A DNA stretch of 64,000 bases from Caulobacter vibrioides OR37 (GCF_000372645.1 NZ_APMP01000009.1:62001-126000); one strand, 5' to 3'. Positions 53,924 to 62,088 are shown, counted from the first letter of the stretch. Numbers and translations: made by a program. Notes: generated from the letters alone by a model not told the origin.

Positions 53924-54867
53924 GCTCGGCCCTCGGCCCACATCAAGGACGCGACGGACGAAGCCTGCTCGCGCGGGCCGCCTAGCTCGCCCTGCAGCAA
54001 GCGCAATCTAAACGTCCAGAAGTGCAAGCTGTGCTCTAGCGTCATCCCCAAGGCGCCATTGAACTGGTGGCTATCGTAATTGACCGATGCGATCGCCTGC
54101 TGGGCGTAGAGCGCCGCCAGCGACGCGTCGAGTTCCAGCCCGCTCCAGGCGGCCTTCAGAGCCAGCCAATAGGCCCCGCGGCATTTCTGAACATCTGCGG
54201 CCAGGCGGTGTTGCACCGCCTGGAACGATCCGACAGGTCGGCCGAAGACCCGGCGATCCTTGACATAGACGGTCGTGAAGTCGATCGCGCTCTGCATCGC
54301 CGCGGCGATCTCCAGCGAAAGACCAACGCGCCAGAGCCGGCGCAACGGTTCCACCGCCTCCGCGCCCAGACGGCGAGCGCCGGCGAGATCGGGCATCGCC
54401 GCGAGCCGCCCCAGCGGGTAGGCGAACATGCTGGCCACGGGCTCGACCTTAAGATCGTCGGTCGACAGCACGGCGACGTCGTCGCCCAAGTCCACGATCA
54501 GCGTCTTGGCCCGATCAAGAAAACGAACGGCTCGCGTGAGATCCGCCAGACGTGCGACGGCGATCGGGCGCGGGAGCGCTTGGCCGGTCAGCAACGGACC
54601 GATCAGCGCGGACCCGGCGATTTCCAGGACCAATGGAGAACGACCGACTTCGTAGACGAGCAGCGCCGCTTCGAGCGCGCCATAGTCTCCGCTCAGAGCG
54701 ACGTTGAAGAATTCTCCGGCCGCGAGCGCCTCGTCCAGCTCATCGGCGTAGAAATATTCGACCGGCTTTAACGTTGGGCCTGTGCGCGGAACCTCCATGT
54801 GCTGGGAGACGATCTGCTGGATGACCTCCTGGAGCGCGCGTTGGTCGTCATTCAGGTCTAGGTCCAT
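53920..54867 (-). CDS. Acyl-CoA dehydrogenase, short non-catalytic-type subunit (pair 5)
   Basis: 315 aa. Starts MDLDLNDDQRALQEVIQQIV. Contains VYVKDRRVFGRPVGSFQAVQHRLAADVQK and ends with SHQFNGALGMTLEHSLHFWT, a variant of the HGGIGFTWEHD block with His replaced. The helix G position (LRRLWRVGLSLEIAAAM) lacks the Glu-Arg pair. The ATG is 2 nt after the stop of the long partner at 54870. Confidence 0.84.
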   Translation of the reverse strand: MDLDLNDDQRALQEVIQQIVSQHMEVPRTGPTLKPVEYFYADELDEALAAGEFFNVALSGDYGALEAALLVYEVGRSPLVLEIAGSALIGPLLTGQALPRPIAVARLADLTRAVRFLDRAKTLIVDLGDDVAVLSTDDLKVEPVASMFAYPLGRLAAMPDLAGARRLGAEAVEPLRRLWRVGLSLEIAAAMQSAIDFTTVYVKDRRVFGRPVGSFQAVQHRLAADVQKCRGAYWLALKAAWSGLELDASLAALYAQQAIASVNYDSHQFNGALGMTLEHSLHFWTFRLRLLQGELGGPREQASSVASLMWAEGRA

Positions 54868-54869
54868 GG

Positions 54870-56021
54870 TCAGGCCCCGCGCGGCAGGCCGAGATACCGG
54901 CCGGAAATCATGTTGAGCTGGACTTCGGCCGCCCCCGCGGCGATGCCCGAGGTGATGGCGGCGGTGAAGTGGGCGTGGAGCATACCGTCGCCGCCCTTGA
55001 CGAGCAGGTCGGGCAGATAGGTCGAGCCGAGGTTGGCGACGGCGTGGTCTGCCTGGATCATGGCGAAGCGCGCCACATAGGTGTCGGCGCTGGGCGGCTT
55101 GTCCTTGGCGCGGCCGTCGATCACCACATAGGTCAACAGGCGCGCGGCCTCCACCATGGCCAGTGCCGAGGCGCACTCGCCCCGCACCACCGGATCCTCG
55201 AAGAGGCCCCGCGCCCTCAGCAGCGCGACGATGTGGTCGAGCGTGCGACGCGAATATTCGTAACGCGCCGCGCCTATGCGCTCGTAGTGGAGGATGGTGG
55301 TGACGATATCCCACCCCTGACCCTCCTCGCCCAGTCGGGAATCTTCCGGCGCGACGGCGTCGGTGAAGAAAACCTCGTTGAAGTCGTGCGGGCTATGGAT
55401 GGCGGGGATCGGCCGAACCACGACGCCGGGCGTGTCCATCGGCACGATAAAGCAAGTCACGCCGCTCTTGCCGCCCCCATCGAGCCGCGCCAGCAGGAAG
55501 CAGACGTCGGCGCGCGACGCATAGGATGTCCAGACCTTCGAGCCGTTGATCCGATAGCCGCCCCCGGGCAAGAGCTCGGCGCGGGTGGACATGTTGGCCA
55601 AGTCCGTACCAGCTTCCGGCTCGGAAAAGCCCTGACACCAAAGCACCCGCCCTTCCGCGATCGGACGCAGGTACCTCTGCTTCTGGGCCTCGGTGCCGAA
55701 CTTCATGATCGCCGGCCCGGCCCAGTTGGCTCCGAGGTAAAGGGACGAGCGGGGCTCGCCGTTACTCCACATCTCCTCGCTAACGATGATCTGCTGCCAG
55801 GCGCTGGCGTTCTTGCCGCCATACGCTTCCGGCCAGTGGCGGACCACCAGGTCGCGCGCCGCCAATTCGCGATTGAACTCGCGCGCGTTGGCCATCAGTT
55901 CCGGCCCGGCGGGACCGTCATAGGCGAAATCATTCCACCAGTTCTCGTGCAGCTTGGCCTCCAGCAGAGCCACCAGCTCCGCGCGATAAGCCCTCTCGGC
56001 GTCGTTCCAAGAAAAATCCAA
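54870..56021 (-). CDS. Acyl-CoA dehydrogenase, long catalytic-type subunit (pair 5)
   Basis: 383 aa. WCQGFSEPEAGTDLANMSTR and NGSKVWTSYASRADVCFLL are standard, and the candidate base Glu is in TILHYERIGAARYEY. The C-terminus GIAAGAAEVQLNMISGRYLG is the divergent GGT-type end. The start is a TTG preceded by GGGAGGT; no ATG precedes the fold. Located 42 nt after the MaoC-like gene. Confidence 0.87.
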   Translation of the reverse strand: MDFSWNDAERAYRAELVALLEAKLHENWWNDFAYDGPAGPELMANAREFNRELAARDLVVRHWPEAYGGKNASAWQQIIVSEEMWSNGEPRSSLYLGANWAGPAIMKFGTEAQKQRYLRPIAEGRVLWCQGFSEPEAGTDLANMSTRAELLPGGGYRINGSKVWTSYASRADVCFLLARLDGGGKSGVTCFIVPMDTPGVVVRPIPAIHSPHDFNEVFFTDAVAPEDSRLGEEGQGWDIVTTILHYERIGAARYEYSRRTLDHIVALLRARGLFEDPVVRGECASALAMVEAARLLTYVVIDGRAKDKPPSADTYVARFAMIQADHAVANLGSTYLPDLLVKGGDGMLHAHFTAAITSGIAAGAAEVQLNMISGRYLGLPRGA

Positions 56022-56063
56022 AGCGTTACCTCCCGCCTTCTCGCGCCGGCCGCAGCCCGACCG

Positions 56064-56924
56064 TCAGGACGCCGCGGGGCGGAAATCGGCGCGCCCGTTG
56101 CTAATCGCCACCACTTCGCGTTCGGCCACCCTGACGCGGAACGCCGCTCGTCCGGGCTCCTCGCGCCAGATATCCGTGACAAGGGTTTCTCCCGGAAACA
56201 CCGGCGTGGAAAACCGGACGTCCAGGCGCGCGAGACGGTCCGGATCGCCATCGCACAACGCCTTGACGATCATCCGTCCGGCGACGCCATAGCTGCAGAG
56301 CCCATGCAGGATCGGGCGGGGGAACCCGGCCGCGGCCGCCATGACCGGGTCAGCGTGCAGGGGATTGAAATCGCCCGACAGCCTGTAGATCAGGGCTTGA
56401 TCGTCGCGGGTCTTGAAGGTCAGGCTCAGATCCGGTTCGCGGTCCGGAGTCGGGTGCGGCGCGGGTTGCCCCTCGCTGGAGCCGCCAAAGCCGCCGTCGG
56501 CGCGCAGAAAGGCGCTCGAGCGCACGGTCGCTAGCAGCGCGCCGTCGGCCTGATCCCGCAATTCACGCTTGAGCAGCAGCACCGCGCCCTTGGCGCCCTT
56601 GTCGAACAGGCCATCGACGGAGGCCTGTCCCACGACCGTCGCCTCGGCCGGCAGCGGCCTATGGATTTCTAGCCTCTGCTCGCCGTGCAGAACCTGGGCG
56701 AAGGTGATGCCCGCGCGCGGGTCGTTCATCCACATCCGCTCGCCCGCGAGCACGACGGCCATGGTCGGCAGCGCCTTGAGCCCCCGCTCATAAACCAGCG
56801 GCAAGTCGCTTTCCTCGGCGCCCGCGCCGACGCCAAGCGCATAGAGGATCGCGCGCGGCGCGCCATAGTGTTCGACCACGGGATCGAACCGCCAGTTCAG
56901 GACGGCTTCGGCGTTGACGGGCAT
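56064..56924 (-). CDS. MaoC-like enoyl-CoA hydratase 2 (MFE-2 type)
   Basis: 286 aa double hotdog. The hydratase-2 motif YRLSGDFNPLHADPVMAAAA carries the catalytic Asp and His, and FPRPILHGLCSYGVAGRMIV follows. N-terminal half begins DPVVEHYGAPRAILYALGVG as in eukaryotic MFE-2. Adds water to a trans-2-enoyl-CoA giving the (R)-3-hydroxyacyl-CoA, which the MFE-2-like SDR at 26354 could oxidise. Start ATG 56924 with GGAGGA. Confidence 0.92.
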   Translation of the reverse strand: MPVNAEAVLNWRFDPVVEHYGAPRAILYALGVGAGAEESDLPLVYERGLKALPTMAVVLAGERMWMNDPRAGITFAQVLHGEQRLEIHRPLPAEATVVGQASVDGLFDKGAKGAVLLLKRELRDQADGALLATVRSSAFLRADGGFGGSSEGQPAPHPTPDREPDLSLTFKTRDDQALIYRLSGDFNPLHADPVMAAAAGFPRPILHGLCSYGVAGRMIVKALCDGDPDRLARLDVRFSTPVFPGETLVTDIWREEPGRAAFRVRVAEREVVAISNGRADFRPAAS

Positions 56925-56970
56925 TTTTCCTCCGAAAAGACGACGCGCGCCGGCGCGGCTGCTCGCCGCG

Positions 56971-58113
56971 TCAGTTGGCTTTTTCGAGAATGTGCACGGC
57001 CGCGACCGTGCCTAGGCCCACGACGTGGGCCAGCCCCAGCCGCGCGCCTTCGACCTGGCGCCGATCGGCTTTGCCGCGCAGGTGGGTGCTGATCTCGTAG
57101 AGATTGGCGATCCCGGTGGCGGCGATCGGATGGCCCTTCGACAACAGGCCGCCCGACACGTTGACCGGGACGCGCCCGCCCAGGGCCGTCTCGCCGGTGT
57201 CGATCATGCGACCGGCTTCACCCACGCCGCAAAGCTTGAGGTTCTCGTAGTGGAGCAGCTCGGCGGTGGCGAAACAGTCATGCAACTCGACCAAATCGAC
57301 CTCGTCGGGCCCCACGCCCGCCTGCTCGTAGGCCGCCTCTGCGGCCAGGCGGGTGGCGGCGTTGATGTCCCACATCGCTAGATTCCGCGGCGTGTAGGGA
57401 TCGGACGCCAGGGCCGAGGCGCGGATTTTCACCGCCTGATCCATCAGTCCGCGGCGTCGGACCTCGTCGCCGCTCATCAAAACCGCCGCGGCCGCGCCGT
57501 CGACATTCACCGAGCACATCAACTTGGTGTTGGGATAGGCGATCATCTCCGCGCCCATCACCTCCTCCAGAGGCGTTTCCTTTTGGTACATCGCCTTGGG
57601 ATTCAAGGTTGAATGGTGGTGGTTCTTCACGGAGACCTTGGCGAATTGCTCGAAGGTCGCCCCGTGCTCGTGGGCATAGGCTTGACCGGCTTCGGCGAAC
57701 ACCGCCGGCATGGACGCCGACCCCAGAATCCCCTCGGGATTGAGGCCCGCGGTTTCGCCGCCGCCCAACAAGCCGCGCGGCATGACCTCGGCTCCGACGG
57801 CGAGCGTCACCTCGGCCGCGCCCGCCTTGATCAGGTACATCGCCTCGCGAAACGCGGTAGCGCCCGTGGCGCAGGCGTTCTTGACATTGGCGGCTGGAAT
57901 GCCGGTCTGACCGATCTGCTTCTGGATGTCCTGGGCGACCATGCCCACGACATCGAACTGGTTGCCGCTATAAAGGGCCTGGATATCGTGGATGGTCACC
58001 CCGGCCTCGTCCATGGCCAGCAGCGCGGCCTGGGCGCCGAGTTCGCCGGGCGTCGCGCCCTGGAATCGGCCGAATTTCAGCATGTCGATGCCGACGATGT
58101 AGACGTCTCTCAT
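56971..58113 (-). CDS. SCP-x/Ltp-type thiolase or retro-aldolase
   Basis: 380 aa. The nucleophilic Cys is present in VKNACATGATAFREA and the His in GGLLSKGHPIAATG; the last motif is GLGTVAAVHIL, without the second Cys of classical thiolases, as in SCP2-thiolases. Immediately preceded by a DUF35 gene. In actinobacterial sterol breakdown such a pair (Ltp2 with a DUF35 domain) cleaves the final side chain by retro-aldol reaction; SCP2-like thiolysis is the alternative. With the next MaoC and dehydrogenases this makes a complete beta-oxidation set. Confidence 0.88.
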   Translation of the reverse strand: MRDVYIVGIDMLKFGRFQGATPGELGAQAALLAMDEAGVTIHDIQALYSGNQFDVVGMVAQDIQKQIGQTGIPAANVKNACATGATAFREAMYLIKAGAAEVTLAVGAEVMPRGLLGGGETAGLNPEGILGSASMPAVFAEAGQAYAHEHGATFEQFAKVSVKNHHHSTLNPKAMYQKETPLEEVMGAEMIAYPNTKLMCSVNVDGAAAAVLMSGDEVRRRGLMDQAVKIRASALASDPYTPRNLAMWDINAATRLAAEAAYEQAGVGPDEVDLVELHDCFATAELLHYENLKLCGVGEAGRMIDTGETALGGRVPVNVSGGLLSKGHPIAATGIANLYEISTHLRGKADRRQVEGARLGLAHVVGLGTVAAVHILEKAN

Positions 58114-58126
58114 GGCAGGGCTCCGC

Positions 58127-58528
58127 CTAGGCCGCTTCGAAGAAATAGCTGAGGTAACGGTCGCCCTTCGCGTCGACGCCGGCCTCGTCGAACACCAGTC
58201 GAACCGGCATGCCGAAGCGTATCGCTTCGGGGTCGAAGGCCACGCCGCGTAGGTTTCCCTTGAGGACAGTCCCGTCCTCCATGTCGACGACGGCCGAAAT
58301 GAACGGCGTGGTCACGCCTGGAAACGAGCGGTGGACGATCGAATAGCTGTGCAGCACGCCGCGGTCGGCGACGCGAACGGGCGCCAAGCCCTCGCGCGCG
58401 CCGCACGACGGGCAGGCCAGGGAGGGCCGAGTCAGCATCGCCTCGCATCGCGAACAGCGGCGCGCCTGGACATGCGCGCCTTCGTCCTCGATCACCACCC
58501 AAGGCGCCACGCCGCGATACTCGACCAT
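58127..58528 (-). CDS. DUF35/OB-fold protein with zinc ribbon, thiolase partner
   Basis: 133 aa. An N-terminal rubredoxin-like zinc ribbon (RRCSRCEAMLTRPSLACPSC, two CxxC pairs) is followed by an OB fold (VLHSYSIVHRSFPGVTTPF, ISAVVDMEDGTVLKGNL). These proteins dock to SCP2-type thiolases or aldolases and guide CoA substrates. First gene of a leftward seven-gene unit; a GGAGGTGAGG ribosome site precedes the ATG, and an operator lies 28 nt upstream. Confidence 0.9.
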   Translation of the reverse strand: MVEYRGVAPWVVIEDEGAHVQARRCSRCEAMLTRPSLACPSCGAREGLAPVRVADRGVLHSYSIVHRSFPGVTTPFISAVVDMEDGTVLKGNLRGVAFDPEAIRFGMPVRLVFDEAGVDAKGDRYLSYFFEAA

Positions 58529-58548
58529 ATCCTCACCTCCCTCGTTAT

Positions 58549-58568
58549 CAATTCAGTGTACTAGTTTT
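58549..58568. promoter_or_regulatory. Putative GntR operator, site 16 (DUF35-thiolase-ACAD unit)
   Basis: Variant core GTGTAC at 58556-58561, context CAATTCAGTGTACTAGTTTT, 28 nt upstream of the DUF35 ATG. The right arm TAGTTTT is identical to site 8. Confidence 0.6.
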
Positions 58569-58792
58569 AAGGCCAAGTCCAGCCTCTGACGCGCCTTAAA
58601 TTGGCGAGGCGAAGGCTGGATTGGCGAGAAGTCGTATCGAAGACTGACCACGACCGTGCAGGGTGCGCCGGGATTGCCGAGGGCCATTCCGATCTGATCA
58701 CCGCCAGTCACGCGCGAGGGCGGGCTCAAGGCGATGGCGCCGGCGTCGTAGGCCTCGTCGAACAGGTTGACCGCCAGGTTCGCCCTCGACAA

Positions 58793-58812
58793 ATAAATAG
58801 TACACTGTTAAT
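58793..58812. promoter_or_regulatory. Putative GntR operator, site 17 (aldehyde/alcohol dehydrogenase unit)
   Basis: Variant core GTACAC at 58800-58805, context ATAAATAGTACACTGTTAAT, 66 nt upstream of the aldehyde dehydrogenase ATG. Confidence 0.5.
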
Positions 58813-58870
58813 TCGCACCATCGAGAAGCGGCGAGCAGCGCCGACTGGATCATTAGGACAGCGAGGCCCC

Positions 58871-60331
58871 ATGAGCTTCCATGCGACGGTTCACCTTAGC
58901 CGTCCCGATGCGCTATTCATCGGCGGCGCATGGGTCGCTCCCGCGACAAGCGCCAAGCACACTATAATCAGTCCGTTCGACGGACGAACGGTGATCGAAA
59001 TCGCCGAAGCCAAGGCTGAGGACGTGGAACGGGCCGTCGCCGCCGCGGCGACGGCTTTCGAGAACGGCCCATGGCCCCGAATGCAGTTGAGCGAACGTCT
59101 CGCGGTCCTCTCGCGGTGGGCTGATGCAATCGAGGCGAGGGTCGGCGATATCGCGACGGCCCACTCCGCGCAGATCGGCATTCCGATAAGCTTCTCGACG
59201 GCAGTGGCGAGCTCAGCGGTCGTTAGCCTGCGCAACACGATCGAGTTCGCTGGCGCCTACAGGTTCGAAGAGGACCGTCCGGCGCAGGGGGGGCTCGCGC
59301 GCATCAGCCGGGAGCCCGTCGGCGTCGTCGCCGCCATCGTCCCGTGGAACTTCCCGTCGCTTCTGGCGATGAACAAGATGGCGCCGGCGCTAGCGGTAGG
59401 CTGCCCAGTGATCGTCAAGCCGGCCCTCGAGGCCCCGCTCGATTGCCTGATCTTCGCCGAGTGCGCCCAGCAGGCCGGCTTTCCCGAGGGCGTGCTGTCA
59501 GTCCTGCCGGCCGATCGGGCGGTCGGCGAGCACCTCATTGGCGACCCGCGCGTCGACAAGGTGAGCTTCACCGGCTCCACCACGGCCGGCAAGCACATCG
59601 CCGCGCGCTGCATGGAGAGAGTCGCGCGCGTGACGCTTGAGCTTGGCGGGAAGTCGGCCGCCATCATTCTGGACGATTTCCCGCTCGCTTCGGCCATTCC
59701 CGCCCTGGTGCAGATGTCGACCCTGTTCAACGGTCAGGCCTGCATGGGCCTGACCCGCGTCCTGGTCTCCCGTCGTCGGCACGACGAACTCGCGCAAGGC
59801 CTGGCGGCCGCCTATGGCGCGCTGAAGGTCGGCGACCCTTCGGATCCAGCCACCCAGATCGGTCCTGTCGCCAGTCCCGCCCAGGCCGAACGGGTGGCTG
59901 GCTACATCGAAGCGGGGAAACGGTCAGGCGCGCGCCTGATGACCGGTGGGATCGTGAACGGCTGCCTCGTTCAGCCGACCGTTTTCGCCAATATCACCAA
60001 CCAGATGAGCATCGCGCGGGAGGAAATCTTCGGTCCCGTGCTTGTTGTTCAACCCTACGACAGCGTCGACGAGGCCGTGGCGATCGCCAACGATAGCCCT
60101 TATGGTCTCAACGGCGCGATCTTCACCCTCGACGCGGATCTCGCCCTGACCTTGGCGCGGCGGATTCGGGCGGGCTCGGTGGCCCAGAACGGGATGGGGC
60201 CGCAGGCGGGCTTGCCTTTCGGCGGATACAAGCAGTCTGGCCTTGGCCGGGAGGGAGGCCCGGAGGCCCTCGATCTCTATACCGAGATCAAGGCTATCTA
60301 CCTGTCGTCCCCTCCAATCGCCCCCCGGTAA
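58871..60331 (+). CDS. NAD(P)-dependent aldehyde dehydrogenase
   Basis: 486 aa. IVPWNFPSLLAMNKMAPALA, KVSFTGSTTAGKHIAARC, Glu in LELGGKSAAIIL and Cys in NGQACMGLTRVLV are intact, and it ends GLPFGGYKQSGLGREGG. ATG 58871 (MSFHATVHLSRPDALFIGG) begins the fold; the frame is open far upstream but that part overlaps the operators. Followed after 18 nt by an alcohol dehydrogenase, so the two probably turn an alcohol into an acid in sequence. Confidence 0.9.
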   Translation: MSFHATVHLSRPDALFIGGAWVAPATSAKHTIISPFDGRTVIEIAEAKAEDVERAVAAAATAFENGPWPRMQLSERLAVLSRWADAIEARVGDIATAHSAQIGIPISFSTAVASSAVVSLRNTIEFAGAYRFEEDRPAQGGLARISREPVGVVAAIVPWNFPSLLAMNKMAPALAVGCPVIVKPALEAPLDCLIFAECAQQAGFPEGVLSVLPADRAVGEHLIGDPRVDKVSFTGSTTAGKHIAARCMERVARVTLELGGKSAAIILDDFPLASAIPALVQMSTLFNGQACMGLTRVLVSRRRHDELAQGLAAAYGALKVGDPSDPATQIGPVASPAQAERVAGYIEAGKRSGARLMTGGIVNGCLVQPTVFANITNQMSIAREEIFGPVLVVQPYDSVDEAVAIANDSPYGLNGAIFTLDADLALTLARRIRAGSVAQNGMGPQAGLPFGGYKQSGLGREGGPEALDLYTEIKAIYLSSPPIAPR

Positions 60332-60349
60332 ACCTGGAAGGTTCGAGTC

Positions 60350-61444
60350 ATGCCGATGAAGATCAAGGCGGCCGTGTTTCATGGCCCCAACCAGCCGCTT
60401 ACCATCGAGACGCTCGAACTCGACGATCCAGGTCCGGGAGAAGTCCTGGTCAAGATCAAGGCTACGGGGCTATGCCACACCGATCTACACATCATCGAGG
60501 GTCATCAACCCCAGCCCGTCCCGGCGGTGCTCGGTCATGAGTCGGCAGGCGTCGTTGTGGCTGTCGGCCCCGACGTTTCCGATCTGCGGGAAGGCGATCA
60601 CGTCGTCCCTTTTCTGCTGCCCGAATGCGGTGTCTGCCCGAACTGCCAATCGGGTAAGACCAATATCTGCCTGAAGATCGGCGAGCGGACCGGCACGGAT
60701 TTCTCGCGCCTGTCGCGGAACGGACAACGCATCCACACCTTCGTGGGCATGGGCACCTTCGCCGATCATATGGTCATCGCCGCGGACCGGGTCGCCAAGG
60801 TGAGCGAGCACGCAAGCTTCGAAGGGGCGTGCTACGCCTCTTGCGGCGGAGCGACCGGCATCGGCTCGGTCCGCCGCCATGATGTCGATCGCGAGGCCCT
60901 GGTAGCGGTGTTCGGCCTCGGCGGCGTCGGCCTCAACGTGGTGCAAGGCGCCGCGCTCGCCGGCGCGCAAGTGATCATCGGCGTCGACACCAACGATGCG
61001 AAGGAGGCCGTGGCTCGAAAGCTGGGCCTCACTCATTTCATCAATCCCGACAAGGTGGAAAGCGTGGCCGCGGAGATCATGGCGATCACCGTCATGGGCG
61101 CGACGCATAGCTTCGAATGCATAGGAGCGCCGGCGGTCATGCGCGAAGCTATCGCCGCGACCAATGCTTTTTATGGCCGCTGCACGATCATCGGCGTCGC
61201 GCCATCGGGTTCCGAACTGACGACGCCCGTTCAGCAACTATCGATGGGCAAGACGGTGGGCGGCCTCCTGATGGGAGGCGTCAAGGCGCGCTCGGGCTTG
61301 CCTAGCCTCGTATCGGAATATGCCGAAGGCCGTGTCAATTTCGACGATCTGATCTCACACCGCCTCAAGCTGGATGAGATCAACGAGGGCTTTGCGATGA
61401 TGAAGCAGGGCTTAAGCACTCGCACCGTGATCCTATTTGACTGA
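60350..61444 (+). CDS. Zinc-dependent alcohol dehydrogenase, class III-like MDR
   Basis: 364 aa. The catalytic zinc ligands are Cys in GLCHTDLHIIEGHQP, His-Glu in LGHESAGVV and Cys in GACYASCGGATG. The structural zinc loop has four Cys in ECGVCPNCQSGKTNIC. The nucleotide motif is FGLGGVGLNVVQGAALAGA, with Asp in VGVDTND-like context (IIGVDTNDAK) indicating NAD. Oxidises a primary alcohol, perhaps the P450 product, to the aldehyde used by the upstream enzyme. Last gene of the island. Confidence 0.92.
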   Translation: MPMKIKAAVFHGPNQPLTIETLELDDPGPGEVLVKIKATGLCHTDLHIIEGHQPQPVPAVLGHESAGVVVAVGPDVSDLREGDHVVPFLLPECGVCPNCQSGKTNICLKIGERTGTDFSRLSRNGQRIHTFVGMGTFADHMVIAADRVAKVSEHASFEGACYASCGGATGIGSVRRHDVDREALVAVFGLGGVGLNVVQGAALAGAQVIIGVDTNDAKEAVARKLGLTHFINPDKVESVAAEIMAITVMGATHSFECIGAPAVMREAIAATNAFYGRCTIIGVAPSGSELTTPVQQLSMGKTVGGLLMGGVKARSGLPSLVSEYAEGRVNFDDLISHRLKLDEINEGFAMMKQGLSTRTVILFD

Positions 61445-61637
61445 TCGCCGCTATCATCAGGGTCTGGTAGGCGACCGGCGACAAGGCCAGCCTCATCGAG
61501 TCGGCTTTTGTCCCAAACCGAACTGTCACGATTTCTACCCTTCGCGCCCGGAGCGGCTTTGCCGGCGGCGGCCACGATCGCGCTGCCGCGCGGGAACAGC
61601 CGGACTGACCGCCCCCTAGGACCCGCCTGCCGAGTCG

Positions 61638-61925
61638 TCAGGCTCGAGCAAGAGGCACGATCTTTAGCTGGGTCTCGACAACCTCTCTCACGGCCGCGTC
61701 GATCGGAAGATTGCTCAGGTCTCGACTCCAGATCTCCCTGAAGGCCGCGACCGTCTCGACAGCGGCGCTTAGGACCAGCCCCTCGGGCAGACCCGCCTTA
61801 CGAGACATGACGATCAGCTCTTCCTGGCCCAAATCCGACCAGCGTTTGCCGCGAGACACCTTCAGGGCGGCCTTATCGTCGGGGATGTAGGCCGGCCGCT
61901 CTCCGGCGCGCCGGTCATGGACCAT
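61638..61925 (-). pseudogene. HipA-like toxin/kinase C-terminal remnant
   Basis: 95 aa. DDKAALKVSRGKRWSDLGQE and VMSRKAGLPEGLVLSAAVET, followed by a helical tail, resemble the last third of HipA-family Ser/Thr kinases. The kinase core and any HipB partner are absent; the frame starts at an ATG without a ribosome site just where an unrelated rightward frame begins. Likely a truncated remnant at the island border. The HipA assignment is by pattern only. Confidence 0.45.
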
Positions 61926-62067
61926 GCGCGCCAGCCCGTGGCCGCCCGCGCCCCCAGTCGGCTACGACCGCGCCTTTCGCGGAGGTTATCGCCCCAACGA
62001 GACCTTCTACCTTAGCGTTGGCGAGCGCGCGCGGCTGGCCAACGCCAACTTCGCAAAGTTGTTATAG
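61924..62067 (+). pseudogene. Orphan 47-aa frame, possible gene-end fragment
   Basis: Reads MRASPWPPAPPVGYDRAFRG then YRPNETFYLSVGERARLANA and a TAG stop at 62065. The C-terminal half looks like a piece of a structured protein, while the start has no ribosome site. Overlaps the start of the HipA-like remnant on the other strand by 2 nt. Not recognised; could be the 3' end of a lost gene. Confidence 0.2.
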
Positions 62068-62088
62068 TCGACCGCTATCAGCGCGGCC

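Larger units (their letters stand above)
58529..58870. other. Divergent control region with two operator-like sites
   Basis: 342 nt between the divergent DUF35 and aldehyde dehydrogenase genes. Two variant palindromes (58556 and 58800) mark the two ends, each close to its own gene. The 240 nt between them include open frames on both strands but no ribosome site or family resemblance. Confidence 0.5.

Noticed and set aside
58553..58792. 79-codon leftward open frame between the DUF35 and aldehyde dehydrogenase genes
   Set aside because: It spans the regulatory space, touches both operator palindromes, has no ribosome site and no family resemblance; probably chance.
58601..58870. N-terminal extension of the second aldehyde dehydrogenase by about 90 residues
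   Set aside because: The extension would cover an operator and has no homology-like features; the fold begins at the ATG at 58871.
7535..61500. Idea of a classical integrative element inserted at tRNA-Ser
   Set aside because: No integrase, excisionase or conjugation gene is seen, and I found no second copy of the tRNA 3' end near 61.5 kb; the border claim stays weak.
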